DNA of 64,000 nucleotides from Bacillota bacterium (GCA_023415775.1 JAEZJM010000020.1:109291-173290); one strand, 5' to 3'. Counted from the stretch's first letter, positions 49,364-58,751 are shown. Notes: generated from the letters alone by a model not told the origin. Program-made: numbers and translations.

Positions 49364-50677
49364 ATGTTAACACAGACCACTTTGTCGGCGTTGGGCTTCG
49401 CGACCGTCTTTATCTTCCTCTTCCTCATCATGACCAAACGGCTGTCAGTAACCGTCTCGCTCATTGTCGTGCCCATCCTGGCCGCCGTCGTCGGCGGGTT
49501 CGCCACACAGATGGGGCCGATGCTGCTAAATGGCATCAGAGGCGTCGCCCCGGTCGGCATAATGATAATGTTCGCCATCCTCTACTTCGGCCTCATGCTC
49601 GAAGTCGGCCTCTTCGACCCGCTTGTCAAAAAGCTGCTCAAAATCGTCAAGGGCGACCCCCTCAAAGCCGTGCTCGGCACCGCCTTCCTCACCGTCGCCG
49701 TAGCCCTCGACGGCGACGGCGCCACCACCTTCATGATCACCATCTCCACCATGTTGCCCCTTTACGACAGGCTCGGCATGAGCCGCCTCGTCCTCTCCGG
49801 CACCATCTGCCTCGCGGCCGGCGTCATGAACATCATCCCCTGGGGCGGCCCCACCGCCCGGGCGATGACCACCCTCCACGCCGACTCGCTCGCTATCTTC
49901 AACCCCGTCATTCCGGCCATGCTCGTCGGCCTCGTCTGGGTATTCTTCGTGGCCTATCTGTTCGGTAAACGCGAACGGGCCCGACTCGGCATCAAAGACC
50001 TCTCCCTCGACGACGAACAGCCGCTCACCCCCGAGCAGGCCGCGCTCCGCCGCCCCAAACTGCTGTGGTTCAACATCATCCTCACCGTCGTCCTGGTCGT
50101 GGCGCTCATCCAAGCAATCCTTCCGCTGCCCATCCTCTTCATGATCGCCTACGCCATCGCCCTCCCCGTCAACTTCCCCAAACCCAAAGACCAGATGGAC
50201 CGCATCGTCGCCCAGGGGCAGAACGTCATGCTCGTCTGTTCGATGATCTTCGCGGCCGGCGTCTTCACCGGCATCCTCAACGGCACCAAAATGATCACCG
50301 CCATGGCCAAGACGATGGTCGCCATCATCCCCGACCCCCTGACGCCCTTCCTGCCGGTCATCGTCGCCATCACCAGCATGCCCGCCAGCCTCATCTTCAC
50401 CCCCGACGCCTACTACTTCGGCATCCTGCCCATCCTGGCGCAGACCGCCACCGCCCTCGGCATCGATCCCCTCAGCATCGGCAGGGCGGCCATCCTCGGC
50501 CAGATGACCACCGGTTTCCCCCTCAGCCCGCTGACCGCCTCCACCTTCATCCTCGTCGGCATGTCCGGCGTCGACCTCGGCGACCATCAGCGCAACATCT
50601 TCTGGTGGGCGTTCGGCTCCACCGCCGTAATGACTGTCGTCGCCCTCCTCACCGGCGCCATCCCCCTCATGAAATAG
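49364..50677 (+). CDS. CitMHS family transporter (citrate/carboxylate:H+ symporter-like)
   Basis: A 437-residue membrane protein with about twelve segments. Signatures of CitMHS are present: GIMIMFAILYFGLMLEVGLFDPLVKKL and VALDGDGATTFMITISTMLPLYDRLG, then MNIIPWGGPTARAM and PASLIFTPDAYYFGILPIL. Bacillus members transport metal-citrate complexes; here the neighbours (CoA-transferase and lyase-like enzyme) suggest a different carboxylic acid, perhaps the operon substrate. AAGGAGGG precedes the ATG. A strong terminator follows the stop. Confidence 0.9.
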   Translation: MLTQTTLSALGFATVFIFLFLIMTKRLSVTVSLIVVPILAAVVGGFATQMGPMLLNGIRGVAPVGIMIMFAILYFGLMLEVGLFDPLVKKLLKIVKGDPLKAVLGTAFLTVAVALDGDGATTFMITISTMLPLYDRLGMSRLVLSGTICLAAGVMNIIPWGGPTARAMTTLHADSLAIFNPVIPAMLVGLVWVFFVAYLFGKRERARLGIKDLSLDDEQPLTPEQAALRRPKLLWFNIILTVVLVVALIQAILPLPILFMIAYAIALPVNFPKPKDQMDRIVAQGQNVMLVCSMIFAAGVFTGILNGTKMITAMAKTMVAIIPDPLTPFLPVIVAITSMPASLIFTPDAYYFGILPILAQTATALGIDPLSIGRAAILGQMTTGFPLSPLTASTFILVGMSGVDLGDHQRNIFWWAFGSTAVMTVVALLTGAIPLMK

Positions 50678-50690
50678 ACGCGCTCCGAAT

Positions 50691-50734
50691 AAAGAGATAC
50701 CCCCGCGCCGGCCACGGCGCGGGGGTATCTCTTT
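50691..50734. terminator. Very strong bidirectional terminator
   Basis: Two perfectly complementary 20-base arms (50691-50710 starting AAAGAGATACCCCCG, and 50715-50734) with a GCCA loop and T tracts on both strands. It separates the convergent CitMHS operon and the PAS/sigma-54 regulator gene. Confidence 0.92.
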
Positions 50735-50746
50735 ATATCCGATAAA

Positions 50747-52129
50747 TCAGCGGTCTGCCTGAATATTGTACTGCTTGATCTTGTTATACAGCGTCGCCAG
50801 CGAAATGCCCAGCTCCGCGGCCGCGCCGCGCTTGCCGGCCACAGTTACCCCGTGCCGCTCCAGCGCCTCCACGATCGAATCCCGCTCCGACATCCTCGCC
50901 GCGCCGGCCAGCGTTTTCGTCACCGGGAACGGCAAGCTGCGCAGCCTGTTGATTATCGGCAGATCCTCGGGGGTAATCTCGTCCCCCTCGCAGGTGCTTG
51001 CGGCGAACTCCAGGATATTGATCAGCTCCCGGATGTTCCCCGGATATGTATAATGGGTCAGCAGATCGGCCGTGGCCGCGGAGATGGTCACATGCCGCCG
51101 CGCCTTCGCGTTGATCCGCTGCAGGTAATACTCCGCCAGCGCCGGCACATCCTCGAGATGGTGCCTGAGCGGCGGCAGCCGCAGCGACACCACGTTTAGG
51201 CGGTAATACAAATCCTCCCGGAACCGCCCCTCCGCGATCAGTTTTTCCACATCCTTATTGGTCGCCGAAATGATGCGCACATTCACCTTGATCGGCTTCG
51301 TACCGCCCAGGCGGATAAACTCGCCGCTCTCAATCACCCGCAGCAGCTTCGACTGCAGCTCGAAATCCATGTCGCCGATCTCATCGAGGAAAAGAGTGCC
51401 GCCGTTGGCCACCTCGAAAAGCCCCAGCTTGCCGCCCTTGGACGCGCCCGTGAAAGCGCCCTCCTCGTAGCCGAAAATCTCGCTCAGCAGCAGGTGGGCC
51501 GGCAGAGCGGCGCAATTGATCGGCACAAACGGGTCGCCGCCGCGGGGGCTGGCCTGGTGGATGGCGTGCGCGAACCGTTCCTTGCCGGTGCCGCTCTCGC
51601 CGAGAATCATCACCGCCACATCCGTCTCGGCCACGCGCAGGGCCAGCGTCTTCAGCCTGGTCATCTCCCGGCCCCCGCCGATGATATCGCCGAACGAATA
51701 ATCCGCGCGGTGGATATCTTTGACCTTGTTCTTCAGCTCGGCGACGCGGTGGGAATACACCCGCAGCCGGCTCGACAGCTCTTCCAGCTGGGTAATGTCG
51801 CGGACGATCGAAATCGCCCCCAACACCTTGCCGTTCATAATAATCGGGTTTATATCGGCCACATACTCGATCTGGTTGACGCTCCGCCTAATCCCGAGCA
51901 GCGGCCGGCCGGAAGCCAGCACCTCGGGCAGCCGCGACCCCTTGCGGACCTCCTGGATGGGCCTGCCGACCACATCGGCGGTATTGACGCCCACCAGCCG
52001 GCCGTAGGCATGGTTAACATACCTGATCGTGCCCTTGCCGTCGGCGATCAGAACGCCGTCGTTTAAGGAATCGAGGATAAGCGGGAACAGTGGGCTGGCG
52101 GTCAGGCTGTCGATATCGAAATGCGGCAC
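50747..52129 (-). CDS. Sigma-54-dependent activator with N-terminal PAS domain
   Basis: A 460-residue regulator. PAS domain near residues 10-120 (LILDSLNDGVLIADGKGTIRYVNHAYGRLVG), AAA+ domain with Walker A LGESGTGKERFA (about 176-187), canonical GAFTGA in GYEEGAFTGASKGG, Walker B GGTLFLDEIGD, and a Fis-type helix-turn-helix at the end (GAAAELGISLATLYNKIKQ). No receiver domain, so it should sense a small ligand directly. GTG start with AGGGG upstream. It lies convergent to the sigma-54-driven HMGL/CaiB/CitMHS operon and is the best candidate for its activator; the palindrome ATTCTAGAAT before it resembles the enhancer at 46.73 kb. Confidence 0.92.
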   Translation of the reverse strand: MPHFDIDSLTASPLFPLILDSLNDGVLIADGKGTIRYVNHAYGRLVGVNTADVVGRPIQEVRKGSRLPEVLASGRPLLGIRRSVNQIEYVADINPIIMNGKVLGAISIVRDITQLEELSSRLRVYSHRVAELKNKVKDIHRADYSFGDIIGGGREMTRLKTLALRVAETDVAVMILGESGTGKERFAHAIHQASPRGGDPFVPINCAALPAHLLLSEIFGYEEGAFTGASKGGKLGLFEVANGGTLFLDEIGDMDFELQSKLLRVIESGEFIRLGGTKPIKVNVRIISATNKDVEKLIAEGRFREDLYYRLNVVSLRLPPLRHHLEDVPALAEYYLQRINAKARRHVTISAATADLLTHYTYPGNIRELINILEFAASTCEGDEITPEDLPIINRLRSLPFPVTKTLAGAARMSERDSIVEALERHGVTVAGKRGAAAELGISLATLYNKIKQYNIQADR

Positions 52130-52198
52130 GGTTTTTCACCCCTGTCCTGCAGCGTCGCAAAGACCTTCTTCGCCTGACGAGGCGGTGTTTCCTGCCCT

Positions 52199-52208
52199 AT
52201 TCTAGAAT
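52199..52208. promoter_or_regulatory. Enhancer-like palindrome before the PAS/sigma-54 activator gene
   Basis: ATTCTAGAAT shares TTCTAGAA with both halves of the palindrome at 46732-46760. It lies 70 bases upstream of the activator start, where it could serve autoregulation. Confidence 0.5.
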
Positions 52209-52226
52209 TTTAGATTAAACCCGGCG

Positions 52227-53618
52227 TCACTCCGCCGTCTGGTCGCCCTCCAGCACCGCCCGGCCCAGGCCGTGCTCGTCGATCTTGTACTGCAGCGCCC
52301 GGCGGCTGATATCCAGCTTCAGGGCGGTCTTGCCGCGGTTGCCGCCGCAAGCCTTGAGGGTCCGGGAAATGACCTGCTTCTCCACATGATGCATAATATC
52401 GCGCAGCGTCCCGGAGTGGGGGATAGCCACCTGCGGCTGGACGCCGTCGGCCGACAGACCGGGCAGATCATGGACGCCGATCACGCCGCTCGACATAATC
52501 ACCGCCCGCTCCAAAGCGTTGGCCAGCTCGCGCACATTCCCCGGCCAGTGGTGACGCCTGAGCTTCTCGGCCGCCTCGGCGGTAATGGGCGGCGGCCCGC
52601 GGTGAGCTTCGGCGGCGAAACGGCGCAGGAAATAATCGATAAGCAGCGGGATATCCTCCTCGCGCTCCCGCAGCGGCGGCACGTGGATAGGCACCACCTT
52701 CAGCCGGTAATAAAGATCCTCGCGGAAAAAGCCGCTGCGGACCATAGCCTCCAGGTCGCGGTTGGTCGCCGCGATTATCCGCACATCCACCTTGATCGTC
52801 TCCGTGCCGCCCACCCGCTCGAACTCCCGCTCCTGCAGCACCCCCAGCAGCTTCACCTGCAGGGCGGGCGTCAGCTCGCCGACCTCGTCGAAAAAAATCG
52901 TCCCCCGGTCGGCCAGCTCGAACCGGCCCGGCTTGCGGGCCACCGCCCCCGTGAACGCCCCCTTCTCGTAGCCGAACAGCTCGCTCTCCAGCAGCCCCTC
53001 GGGCAGCGCGCCGCAGTTAACCTTGATGAACGGCCCGTCGCGGCGCAGGCTGTTGTTATGGATGATCTTCGCGATCAGCTCCTTGCCGCTGCCGCTCTCG
53101 CCGGTCACCAGCACGGTCGCGTTCGTCTGGGCCACCCGGCCCACCTTCTTGTACACCTCCTGCATCACCGCGCTCGTGCCGATGATATTGCCGAGCTTAT
53201 ACTTGTCCTGGACCTCCGTCCTGAGCGCCGTCACCTCGTCCCGCAGATTCTGGAGCTGGAAGGCCCTGTCGAGGATAATCCTCAGTTCCGCGACATTATA
53301 CGGCTTAACGAGGTAATCGAACGCCCCGTTCTTCATCGCCTCGACCGCAGTATCCACCGTCCCGTGGGCGGTCATCAGGATAACCGCCGTATGCGGCTGC
53401 TCGCCGCGGATAATCTCGAAAGCCTCCATCCCGTCCATCACCGGCATCTTGATATCCATCACGATCACGGCCGGCTTCACCTGCCGGGCCTTCTCCACCG
53501 CCTCCCGGCCATTTTCGGCCAGGAACACGCTGTAGCCCGCCTTGCGGACAACCTCCTCGATGAGTCGGCGGACGCTCAGCTCGTCATCCACCACCAGCAC
53601 GCGGTTATTGGCGTTCAT
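52227..53618 (-). CDS. Sigma-54-dependent response regulator (NtrC/AtoC type)
   Basis: A 463-residue regulator: receiver domain (VLVVDDELSVRRLIEEV; phospho-Asp in VIVMDIKMPVMDGM), AAA+ domain with VTGESGSGKELIAKIIH, canonical GAFTGA in GYEKGAFTGAVARK, RGTIFFDEVGEL, and C-terminal Fis-type helix-turn-helix (NRGKTALKLDISRRALQYKIDEHG). The ATG at 53618 has GGAGGGAG upstream. Its start overlaps the sensor kinase stop by 14 bases. With the AtoE and CoA-transferase genes nearby, it resembles the E. coli AtoS-AtoC pair for short-chain acids; the true signal is not known. Confidence 0.92.
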   Translation of the reverse strand: MNANNRVLVVDDELSVRRLIEEVVRKAGYSVFLAENGREAVEKARQVKPAVIVMDIKMPVMDGMEAFEIIRGEQPHTAVILMTAHGTVDTAVEAMKNGAFDYLVKPYNVAELRIILDRAFQLQNLRDEVTALRTEVQDKYKLGNIIGTSAVMQEVYKKVGRVAQTNATVLVTGESGSGKELIAKIIHNNSLRRDGPFIKVNCGALPEGLLESELFGYEKGAFTGAVARKPGRFELADRGTIFFDEVGELTPALQVKLLGVLQEREFERVGGTETIKVDVRIIAATNRDLEAMVRSGFFREDLYYRLKVVPIHVPPLREREEDIPLLIDYFLRRFAAEAHRGPPPITAEAAEKLRRHHWPGNVRELANALERAVIMSSGVIGVHDLPGLSADGVQPQVAIPHSGTLRDIMHHVEKQVISRTLKACGGNRGKTALKLDISRRALQYKIDEHGLGRAVLEGDQTAE

Positions 53619-55098
53619 AGCTATCTCCCTCCAGCGCCGGCAAAACAAGCGTAAAAACGCTGCCCCGCCCCAAGGTTGAATCCACTAGAATCTTGCCGCC
53701 CCAGCTCTCCATCAGCCGGTCGGCCACCGACAGACCAAGACCGGTGCCGTCGTCCTTCGTGGTGAAAAAAGGATCGAACAGCTTGCCGACATTCTCCGGC
53801 GCGATGCCAACGCCGGTATCGGCGATGCTGACGCGCACCGTGCGGTCGCCGGGATCGAAAAACGTGCGGATGTTGATTTCCCCGTCATGGTCGACCGCCT
53901 GGCCCGCGTTGATCAGCACATTAATCAGCACCTGCTTGAGGCGTTCGCTGTCCACATTCACCAGCGGCAAGCCGGGGGCGAACGAGCGGACAATCTCGAT
54001 ACGGCTGCGGGCCGCCTTGGGCTCGATCAGCAGCAGCGAATCGGCCACCACCGTATTGATATCGGCCGGCCCCACCCCCGAAGCCGGCGGGCGGGCGAAA
54101 GTCAGCAGCTCCTCGATAAGGCGGTTCATGCGGGCCGTCTCTTTGATAATAATATCCGTATACTCACTCTGCTCGGCGGGGGTGATCTCCTCGCGGAGCA
54201 ACTGGGCGAACCCCTTCACCGCCATCATCGGGTTGCGGATCTCGTGGGCGAGGCCGGCCGCCAGCTCGCCGGCCAGCGCGAGGCGCTCGGCGCGCTGCAC
54301 CTGCTCCTCCAGCCGCCTTTTTGCCGCCAGGCTGTGGGCCATATCGTTGATAGCCGCCGAAATCTCGCCCATCTCGCCGCCGAGGCGGGGCAACTGGTGG
54401 GTCAGATCGCCCTTCAGGCGCACCAGGCCGCTTTTAATCCGCTCGATATCGGTGGCCAGCCAGCCTACGAGATAAACAACGCCGGCGATCCCCAGGACCA
54501 GGCCGAGCAGGATCGCCAGGTACGCCTGACGGGTCATCGCGCTGATCTGCGCCTGGATGTCGGCGGTAAACTCGTTGGCCCAGATATAGCCGATAACCTT
54601 GCCGTTCCTGGCAACCGGATGCATCGCGTTCATTATCTGGCCGCGTACCAGGTCGCCTTCCTGCACCCGCGGCTGGCCGGTAGCCATCACGATGCGCCCC
54701 TCGTGGGTCGGGCCGATCGGCAGACCGACCTTGTCGGCGTAAACATTGCTTGGCCCATAAGTAACGATCGCGTCGAGATCGCGCGAATAATAGCCCACGC
54801 CGATGCCGGGATATGCAGCCGCCACCTGGTCGGTGTAGGCGGCCAGCGCGCGGTTGAGGACGGCGATCCGCTCGGCGCGCCCGGCGTCTGGAGGGCTGTG
54901 CCGGTCCAAAATATCGTCGTAACTGCCGACAAGGTACCTGTCGAGCATCCGGGCCGCGCCGAAAAGCTTCTGCTGCTTCTCAGCCACCAGCGCCTGCTCG
55001 GCGCTGACCATCATGAAATAGCCCGCCACCAGAATCGGCAGGGCAACAACGACCACCGTCAGAATCAACAGCCGTCCGCGCAGGCTACGTGGCCACAT
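53605..55098 (-). CDS. Sensor histidine kinase (AtoS-like)
   Basis: A 497-residue membrane kinase. Membrane segment near residues 8-28, an extracytoplasmic Cache-like domain of about 150 residues (VGYYSRDLDAIVTYGPSNVYADKVG; AMHPVARNGKVIGYIWANEFTADIQ), a second membrane segment near 180-205, HAMP, then HisKA (AAGLAHEIRNPMMAVKGFAQLL), N box (LINVLINAGQAV) and G boxes (DTGVGIAPEN, GTGLGLSVADRLME). The ATG at 55098 fits AAGGGGTGG better than the GTG three codons earlier. It precedes and overlaps the NtrC-type regulator. Cache sensors of this type commonly bind small carboxylates, consistent with the neighbourhood. Confidence 0.92.
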   Translation of the reverse strand: MWPRSLRGRLLILTVVVVALPILVAGYFMMVSAEQALVAEKQQKLFGAARMLDRYLVGSYDDILDRHSPPDAGRAERIAVLNRALAAYTDQVAAAYPGIGVGYYSRDLDAIVTYGPSNVYADKVGLPIGPTHEGRIVMATGQPRVQEGDLVRGQIMNAMHPVARNGKVIGYIWANEFTADIQAQISAMTRQAYLAILLGLVLGIAGVVYLVGWLATDIERIKSGLVRLKGDLTHQLPRLGGEMGEISAAINDMAHSLAAKRRLEEQVQRAERLALAGELAAGLAHEIRNPMMAVKGFAQLLREEITPAEQSEYTDIIIKETARMNRLIEELLTFARPPASGVGPADINTVVADSLLLIEPKAARSRIEIVRSFAPGLPLVNVDSERLKQVLINVLINAGQAVDHDGEINIRTFFDPGDRTVRVSIADTGVGIAPENVGKLFDPFFTTKDDGTGLGLSVADRLMESWGGKILVDSTLGRGSVFTLVLPALEGDSYERQ

Positions 55099-55174
55099 CG
55101 CCACCACCCCTTTTCAGGACAAATTCCACCTTCCCGCCCAGAATCCTTGTGGCGCTTTTTTGAGCCGGCGTCCC

Positions 55175-55208
55175 CAAAAACAAAACCCGGTACCGTCAGG
55201 TACCGGGT
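55175..55208 (-). terminator. Rho-independent terminator overlapping the DUF2225 gene end
   Basis: Arms ACCCGGTACC/GGTACCGGGT with a four-base loop that contains the stop codon, followed on the minus strand by TTTTGTTTTT. The gene end and its terminator are thus merged. Confidence 0.85.
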
Positions 55209-55915
55209 GTATCTTCGTCCTCTTTGCCGTTCTTATCCGCCGTCTGTTGCTCCTTGCGGGCGTCGCGGGCCAGCGTCCACGCCTCGCGGGCCAGCTCCAG
55301 CACCCGCTTCTCGTTCCTGGCCTGCGGGTTGCCGACCACCTTGGCAAGGTAATTGAGCGCTTCCGGCAGCCGGTCGGTGCGGCGCAAAAGCTCGCCGATC
55401 AGATACTCCAGCGTAAGCTGGCTCATATTGCCGATCGGCGTCCGCTCCTTGAGGAAAGCCTGCTCATAATGCTCGCGGGCCTTATCCAGCATCGTCTTCT
55501 CCTCATCGGGAAGCCCGCCCTCCCGGTACAGCCAGGCCAGCTTCAGGTACAGGCTCGCCTGCCGGCTGGGGAGAGTGCCGGCCATATCGGCGAAGAAAAT
55601 CGCCAGTTTGAAAGTCGTCACAGCATCCTGGCGCGTCCGTTCTCCGCCGAAGTTCACCTTCACGTCCCGGCCTTTCAGGAAAGCCTTCACAGCCTCCATA
55701 TTGACCGGCGGCTCCTCGAAATAAGTGTCCTGGGCGGCGTAGCCGCAGTGGGGGCAGACCCAGATCACGTAGTAATTGGGGTTGGCCTCTTTGTAATACG
55801 TGCAGAAATCGCTGTCCTGCTTGAGCATCGACAGGCGGTTGCGCACCTTCGTGACCGTGAACTTCTTATCGCATATCACACAGCTTTTTTCCACCGTGTA
55901 CAAAATATCAGCCAT
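55196..55915 (-). CDS. DUF2225 domain protein
   Basis: A 239-residue protein of the DUF2225 family: an N-terminal zinc-ribbon-like part (YTVEKSCVICDKKFTVTKVR and VIWVCPHCGYAAQDTYFEEPP, CxxC twice) and a C-terminal helical TPR-like region (AKVVGNPQARNEKRVLELAREAW). It probably binds zinc. Function is unknown; the TPR part suggests protein contacts. The ATG at 55915 follows GGGAAGGG. It is preceded by the HpcH/HpaI aldolase gene, 34 bases away. Confidence 0.88.
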   Translation of the reverse strand: MADILYTVEKSCVICDKKFTVTKVRNRLSMLKQDSDFCTYYKEANPNYYVIWVCPHCGYAAQDTYFEEPPVNMEAVKAFLKGRDVKVNFGGERTRQDAVTTFKLAIFFADMAGTLPSRQASLYLKLAWLYREGGLPDEEKTMLDKAREHYEQAFLKERTPIGNMSQLTLEYLIGELLRRTDRLPEALNYLAKVVGNPQARNEKRVLELAREAWTLARDARKEQQTADKNGKEDEDTPGT

Positions 55916-55949
55916 GGTTTTCCCTTCCCCCGGATTCCGCAAGGAACCG

Positions 55950-56711
55950 CTAATTGCCTTTCAGATCGCGGGCCATCGCCCGGGCGGCCCCCGCGAACAT
56001 CATCGTATCGGTGCCGACGCACAGCATCCGCACCCCAAGGCCCCGCCAATACTTGGCCTGGGCGGCGTCGAAGCAAAACATCGCGGATATTTTGCCGCTC
56101 TTCACCGTCCGGTCGACGATCGAGTGAACGATGCGGGTGAACTCGGGATCGTCGAAGCGGCCGGGCATCGCCATCGAATGCGACAGGTCGGCGGGGCCGA
56201 CGAACACGCCGTCCACGCCGTCGACAGCCAGGATCTCGTCGAGGGCGGCGAAAGCCTTGATATCCTCGGCCTGCACGATGACAAGCGTATTCTCGTTCGA
56301 ATCGGCGATATACTTATCGAGCGGCTGGAACCCGTAGCGGGCGGCGCGGACAATCCCCGCAAGGCCGCGGTCGCCCCGGGGGCAATACTTCACCGCCCGC
56401 ACGGCCCGGTCGGCCTCCGCGGCGCTGTTCACCTGCGGCACGAGCACGCCGCGGGCGCCGATATCCATGGCCCGCAGGATATAAGCCGGGTCGTTCTTCG
56501 TCACCCGCACTATCGCCGTCAGGCCGCTCACCTCGGCGGCGCGGACCATCGACTCCACCTCGGCGATATCGTTGGCGCCGTGTTCGGTATCGATAATCGC
56601 ATAATCGAAGCCGGCATAGCCGAGCATTTCCACGCTGGCCGGCGCGTTCGTCAGCACCATGGTGCCGTTCACCGCGCCGCTGGCGAGTTTTTGTTTCAAC
56701 AGAGCGACCAC
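55950..56711 (-). CDS. HpcH/HpaI family aldolase
   Basis: A 253-residue class II aldolase: GTMVLTNAPASVEMLGYAGFDYAIIDTEHGAND at the N-terminus, then IVRVTKNDPAYILRAMDIGARGVLVPQVNSAAEADRAVRAVKY with metal-binding residues, and VDGVFVGPADLSHSMAMPG. Family enzymes cleave 2-keto-3-deoxy or hydroxy-keto acids to pyruvate (or oxaloacetate-derived acids) plus an aldehyde. The GTG start has AAAGGAT upstream. The neighbour is DUF2225; the substrate cannot be deduced. Confidence 0.9.
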   Translation of the reverse strand: MVALLKQKLASGAVNGTMVLTNAPASVEMLGYAGFDYAIIDTEHGANDIAEVESMVRAAEVSGLTAIVRVTKNDPAYILRAMDIGARGVLVPQVNSAAEADRAVRAVKYCPRGDRGLAGIVRAARYGFQPLDKYIADSNENTLVIVQAEDIKAFAALDEILAVDGVDGVFVGPADLSHSMAMPGRFDDPEFTRIVHSIVDRTVKSGKISAMFCFDAAQAKYWRGLGVRMLCVGTDTMMFAGAARAMARDLKGN

Positions 56712-56832
56712 ATCCTTTACATCGTATAACTACTATTATTTATTATCACCGCGTCAATCCCCTGCAAAATCCGCCAAAAAAATTTGTCAGCAAAAGAACC
56801 GGGGAAGCCCCCCGGCTCTTCGTTAACGGCCG

Positions 56833-57879
56833 CTACTTCGCCGTAGCCGCCCAGGCCTTGATCGCATCCACATACTGCCTCGCAAAATCGTCGAGCGACA
56901 TTCCGGCGGCGCTGGCGTCCTGCGGGGCAAGACCGACAATCTCGCGGTCGTCGTAATAAATCGTTATGTACGTCCCGTCGCTGTCGAGGATAAAGCGGTC
57001 GGCGTTGAAATCGGTCGTCCGCGAGGCGAGGTAGAGGGCGCCCGCCATCAGGTACGCCCGGTAAAGCGGCTTGTTGCCGCGGTAAGTCGCGGTCAGCGGC
57101 GGCAGCGTTAGCCCGGCGTCGGTCGCCTGGGCGGTCGCGCCCTTCGCCGTTATGACGGGATGGACCTTGGCGTCGTTTATGTACCCCTGGACGCGGGCGA
57201 CCCGGGCCTCGGGCTCGGGGTGGGTGGAAAACAGCCCGTAGTTGCCCTTATTGGAAAGATCGTTCAGCTTCTGCAGCCCCATCAGCATGCTGTAGGGGTT
57301 ATAACCGGCCTTCACCGTGTGTTGGAAGCCCAACTGGTCGGCCTCCCGTTCGTCCTCCCGGCTGTAGCCGGCCATGATCGCGTTATAGGCCAGGTTCTGG
57401 AGAAAAACTCCCCGGTCGCCGAACAGCACACCGAAAAGGATGCTCATCCCCAGGCTCTTCTCCAACTGACGGACGGTGTGGCGCTTCGAAATGTGCCCCA
57501 CCTCGTGACCGATGATGCCGGCCAGCTCCTCATCGGACGGCATATAATCGACCAGGCCCTTGAAAAGATACACGAAGCCGCCCGGCAGGGCAAGAGCATT
57601 AACTTCCTTATTATCGAGCACCTTAAAAGAGTAATCTATATCGCGGCGGTCGCTCGCCGCCGCAATCTTGGCGCCGATGCGGGCCACCCGCGCCTGCAGG
57701 TCGGGGTCGTTCGCCACACCGTACTTCGTCTCCAGGTCCATGGCGACGCGGCGGCCGATCTCGATCTCGTCCTTCGTGCTTATGAGGGCGGCTTCCGCCT
57801 GGGGCAGCCAGCCGGCGATGCAGGCGAGCAGTGTCAGCGAAACAAGCAGTCCGGCGATTTTGCGCCATCTGTCGTGCAT
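56833..57879 (-). CDS. M48 family zinc metalloprotease (exported)
   Basis: A 348-residue protease with a signal peptide (residues 1-30, ending in QAEA). HExxH lies in LAGIIGHEVGHISKRH (about residues 140-155), and the third ligand Glu in SREDEREADQLGFQHTVKAGY. N-terminal EIEIGRRVAMDLETKYGVANDPDLQ is typical of the BepA/YfgC-like periplasmic subgroup. In diderm bacteria such enzymes assist or clear outer-membrane proteins, which would suit an outer-membrane-bearing Negativicute. GGAGGAG precedes the ATG. It stands alone. Confidence 0.92.
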   Translation of the reverse strand: MHDRWRKIAGLLVSLTLLACIAGWLPQAEAALISTKDEIEIGRRVAMDLETKYGVANDPDLQARVARIGAKIAAASDRRDIDYSFKVLDNKEVNALALPGGFVYLFKGLVDYMPSDEELAGIIGHEVGHISKRHTVRQLEKSLGMSILFGVLFGDRGVFLQNLAYNAIMAGYSREDEREADQLGFQHTVKAGYNPYSMLMGLQKLNDLSNKGNYGLFSTHPEPEARVARVQGYINDAKVHPVITAKGATAQATDAGLTLPPLTATYRGNKPLYRAYLMAGALYLASRTTDFNADRFILDSDGTYITIYYDDREIVGLAPQDASAAGMSLDDFARQYVDAIKAWAATAK

Positions 57880-58091
57880 ATCCTTCTCCTCCCTGGGGGG
57901 ACAACCCCCTGAAGAAATTTTACCGGATTATGCCGATGGAAGCAAGGACTTCCGCCTCACTGGCCTTCATGTAATAATTCCCGCGCCAGCAAATTTTTCC
58001 AAAGACAACACGTTTTAGTGGCCATTCGCGCGCTATATAGTGTATAATAAATAGCGTAAATCGAAAAGTATTGTAACACATTCCGGGAAAA

Positions 58092-58739
58092 GTGCAGGTG
58101 AGCGGTATCGAACTGTCTAAACGCCAGGAAGCCATCCTGGCAATAGTAAAAACCTACGGCCCCATTACCGGCAAAGAAATCGCCGACCACCTCAACCTCA
58201 GCCGGGCCGCGCTCCGGCCCGACCTCGCCATCCTCACCATGTCCGGGCTGCTGGGCGCCAGACCGCGGGTCGGCTACTACCTCACCGGCAAAGAGCCCTC
58301 CGACGTCATCGCCGGCGTCCTCGGCAGCGTCAAAGTGGCCCAGGCGCTGTCCCAGCCCGTCGCCGTGCGCGACACCAGCTCGGTATACGACACCATCGTC
58401 ACCATGTTCGTCGAGGATGTCGGCACAATCATCGTGGTATCGGAAGGGGGCTTTCTCGAAGGGGTGGCTTCCCGTAAGGATATGCTAAAAGCAGCGATGA
58501 CTGGAAAGAATATCAACAAAATGCCGGTCAGCGTCTCCATGACCCGCATGCCCAACATCGTCGTCACCTATCCCGAGGAGCACGTACTGCAGGCGGCGCA
58601 GAAGCTCCTCAGCCATCAGGTGGACGCCTTGCCCGTCGTCGTGTCCGTCAAAACCGACGGCGGCGAAAAGCTGCAGGTTGTCGGCCGTTTCACAAAGACC
58701 AACATCACGCGGCTATTCGTTCAGCTAGCCGGGAAGTAG
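58092..58739 (+). CDS. CcpN-like repressor (HTH and two CBS domains)
   Basis: A 215-residue protein. Residues 1-65 form a winged helix-turn-helix (KRQEAILAIVKTYGPITGKEIADHLNLSRAALRPDLAILTMSGLL); residues 80-215 hold a CBS pair (VRDTSSVYDTIVTMFVEDVGTIIVVS; MTRMPNIVVTYPEEHVLQAAQKLLSHQVDALPVV). This is the architecture of CcpN (YqzB), which in Bacillus represses gluconeogenic genes and senses ATP/ADP. It sits directly before the PPDK regulator and ppdK, just as CcpN and YqfL are paired in Bacillus. A TATAAT lies at 58043-58048, with no clear -35. The start is GTG 58092, with GTG 58098 possible. Confidence 0.88.
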   Translation: MQVSGIELSKRQEAILAIVKTYGPITGKEIADHLNLSRAALRPDLAILTMSGLLGARPRVGYYLTGKEPSDVIAGVLGSVKVAQALSQPVAVRDTSSVYDTIVTMFVEDVGTIIVVSEGGFLEGVASRKDMLKAAMTGKNINKMPVSVSMTRMPNIVVTYPEEHVLQAAQKLLSHQVDALPVVVSVKTDGGEKLQVVGRFTKTNITRLFVQLAGK

Positions 58740-58751
58740 GGGGTAACAGTC

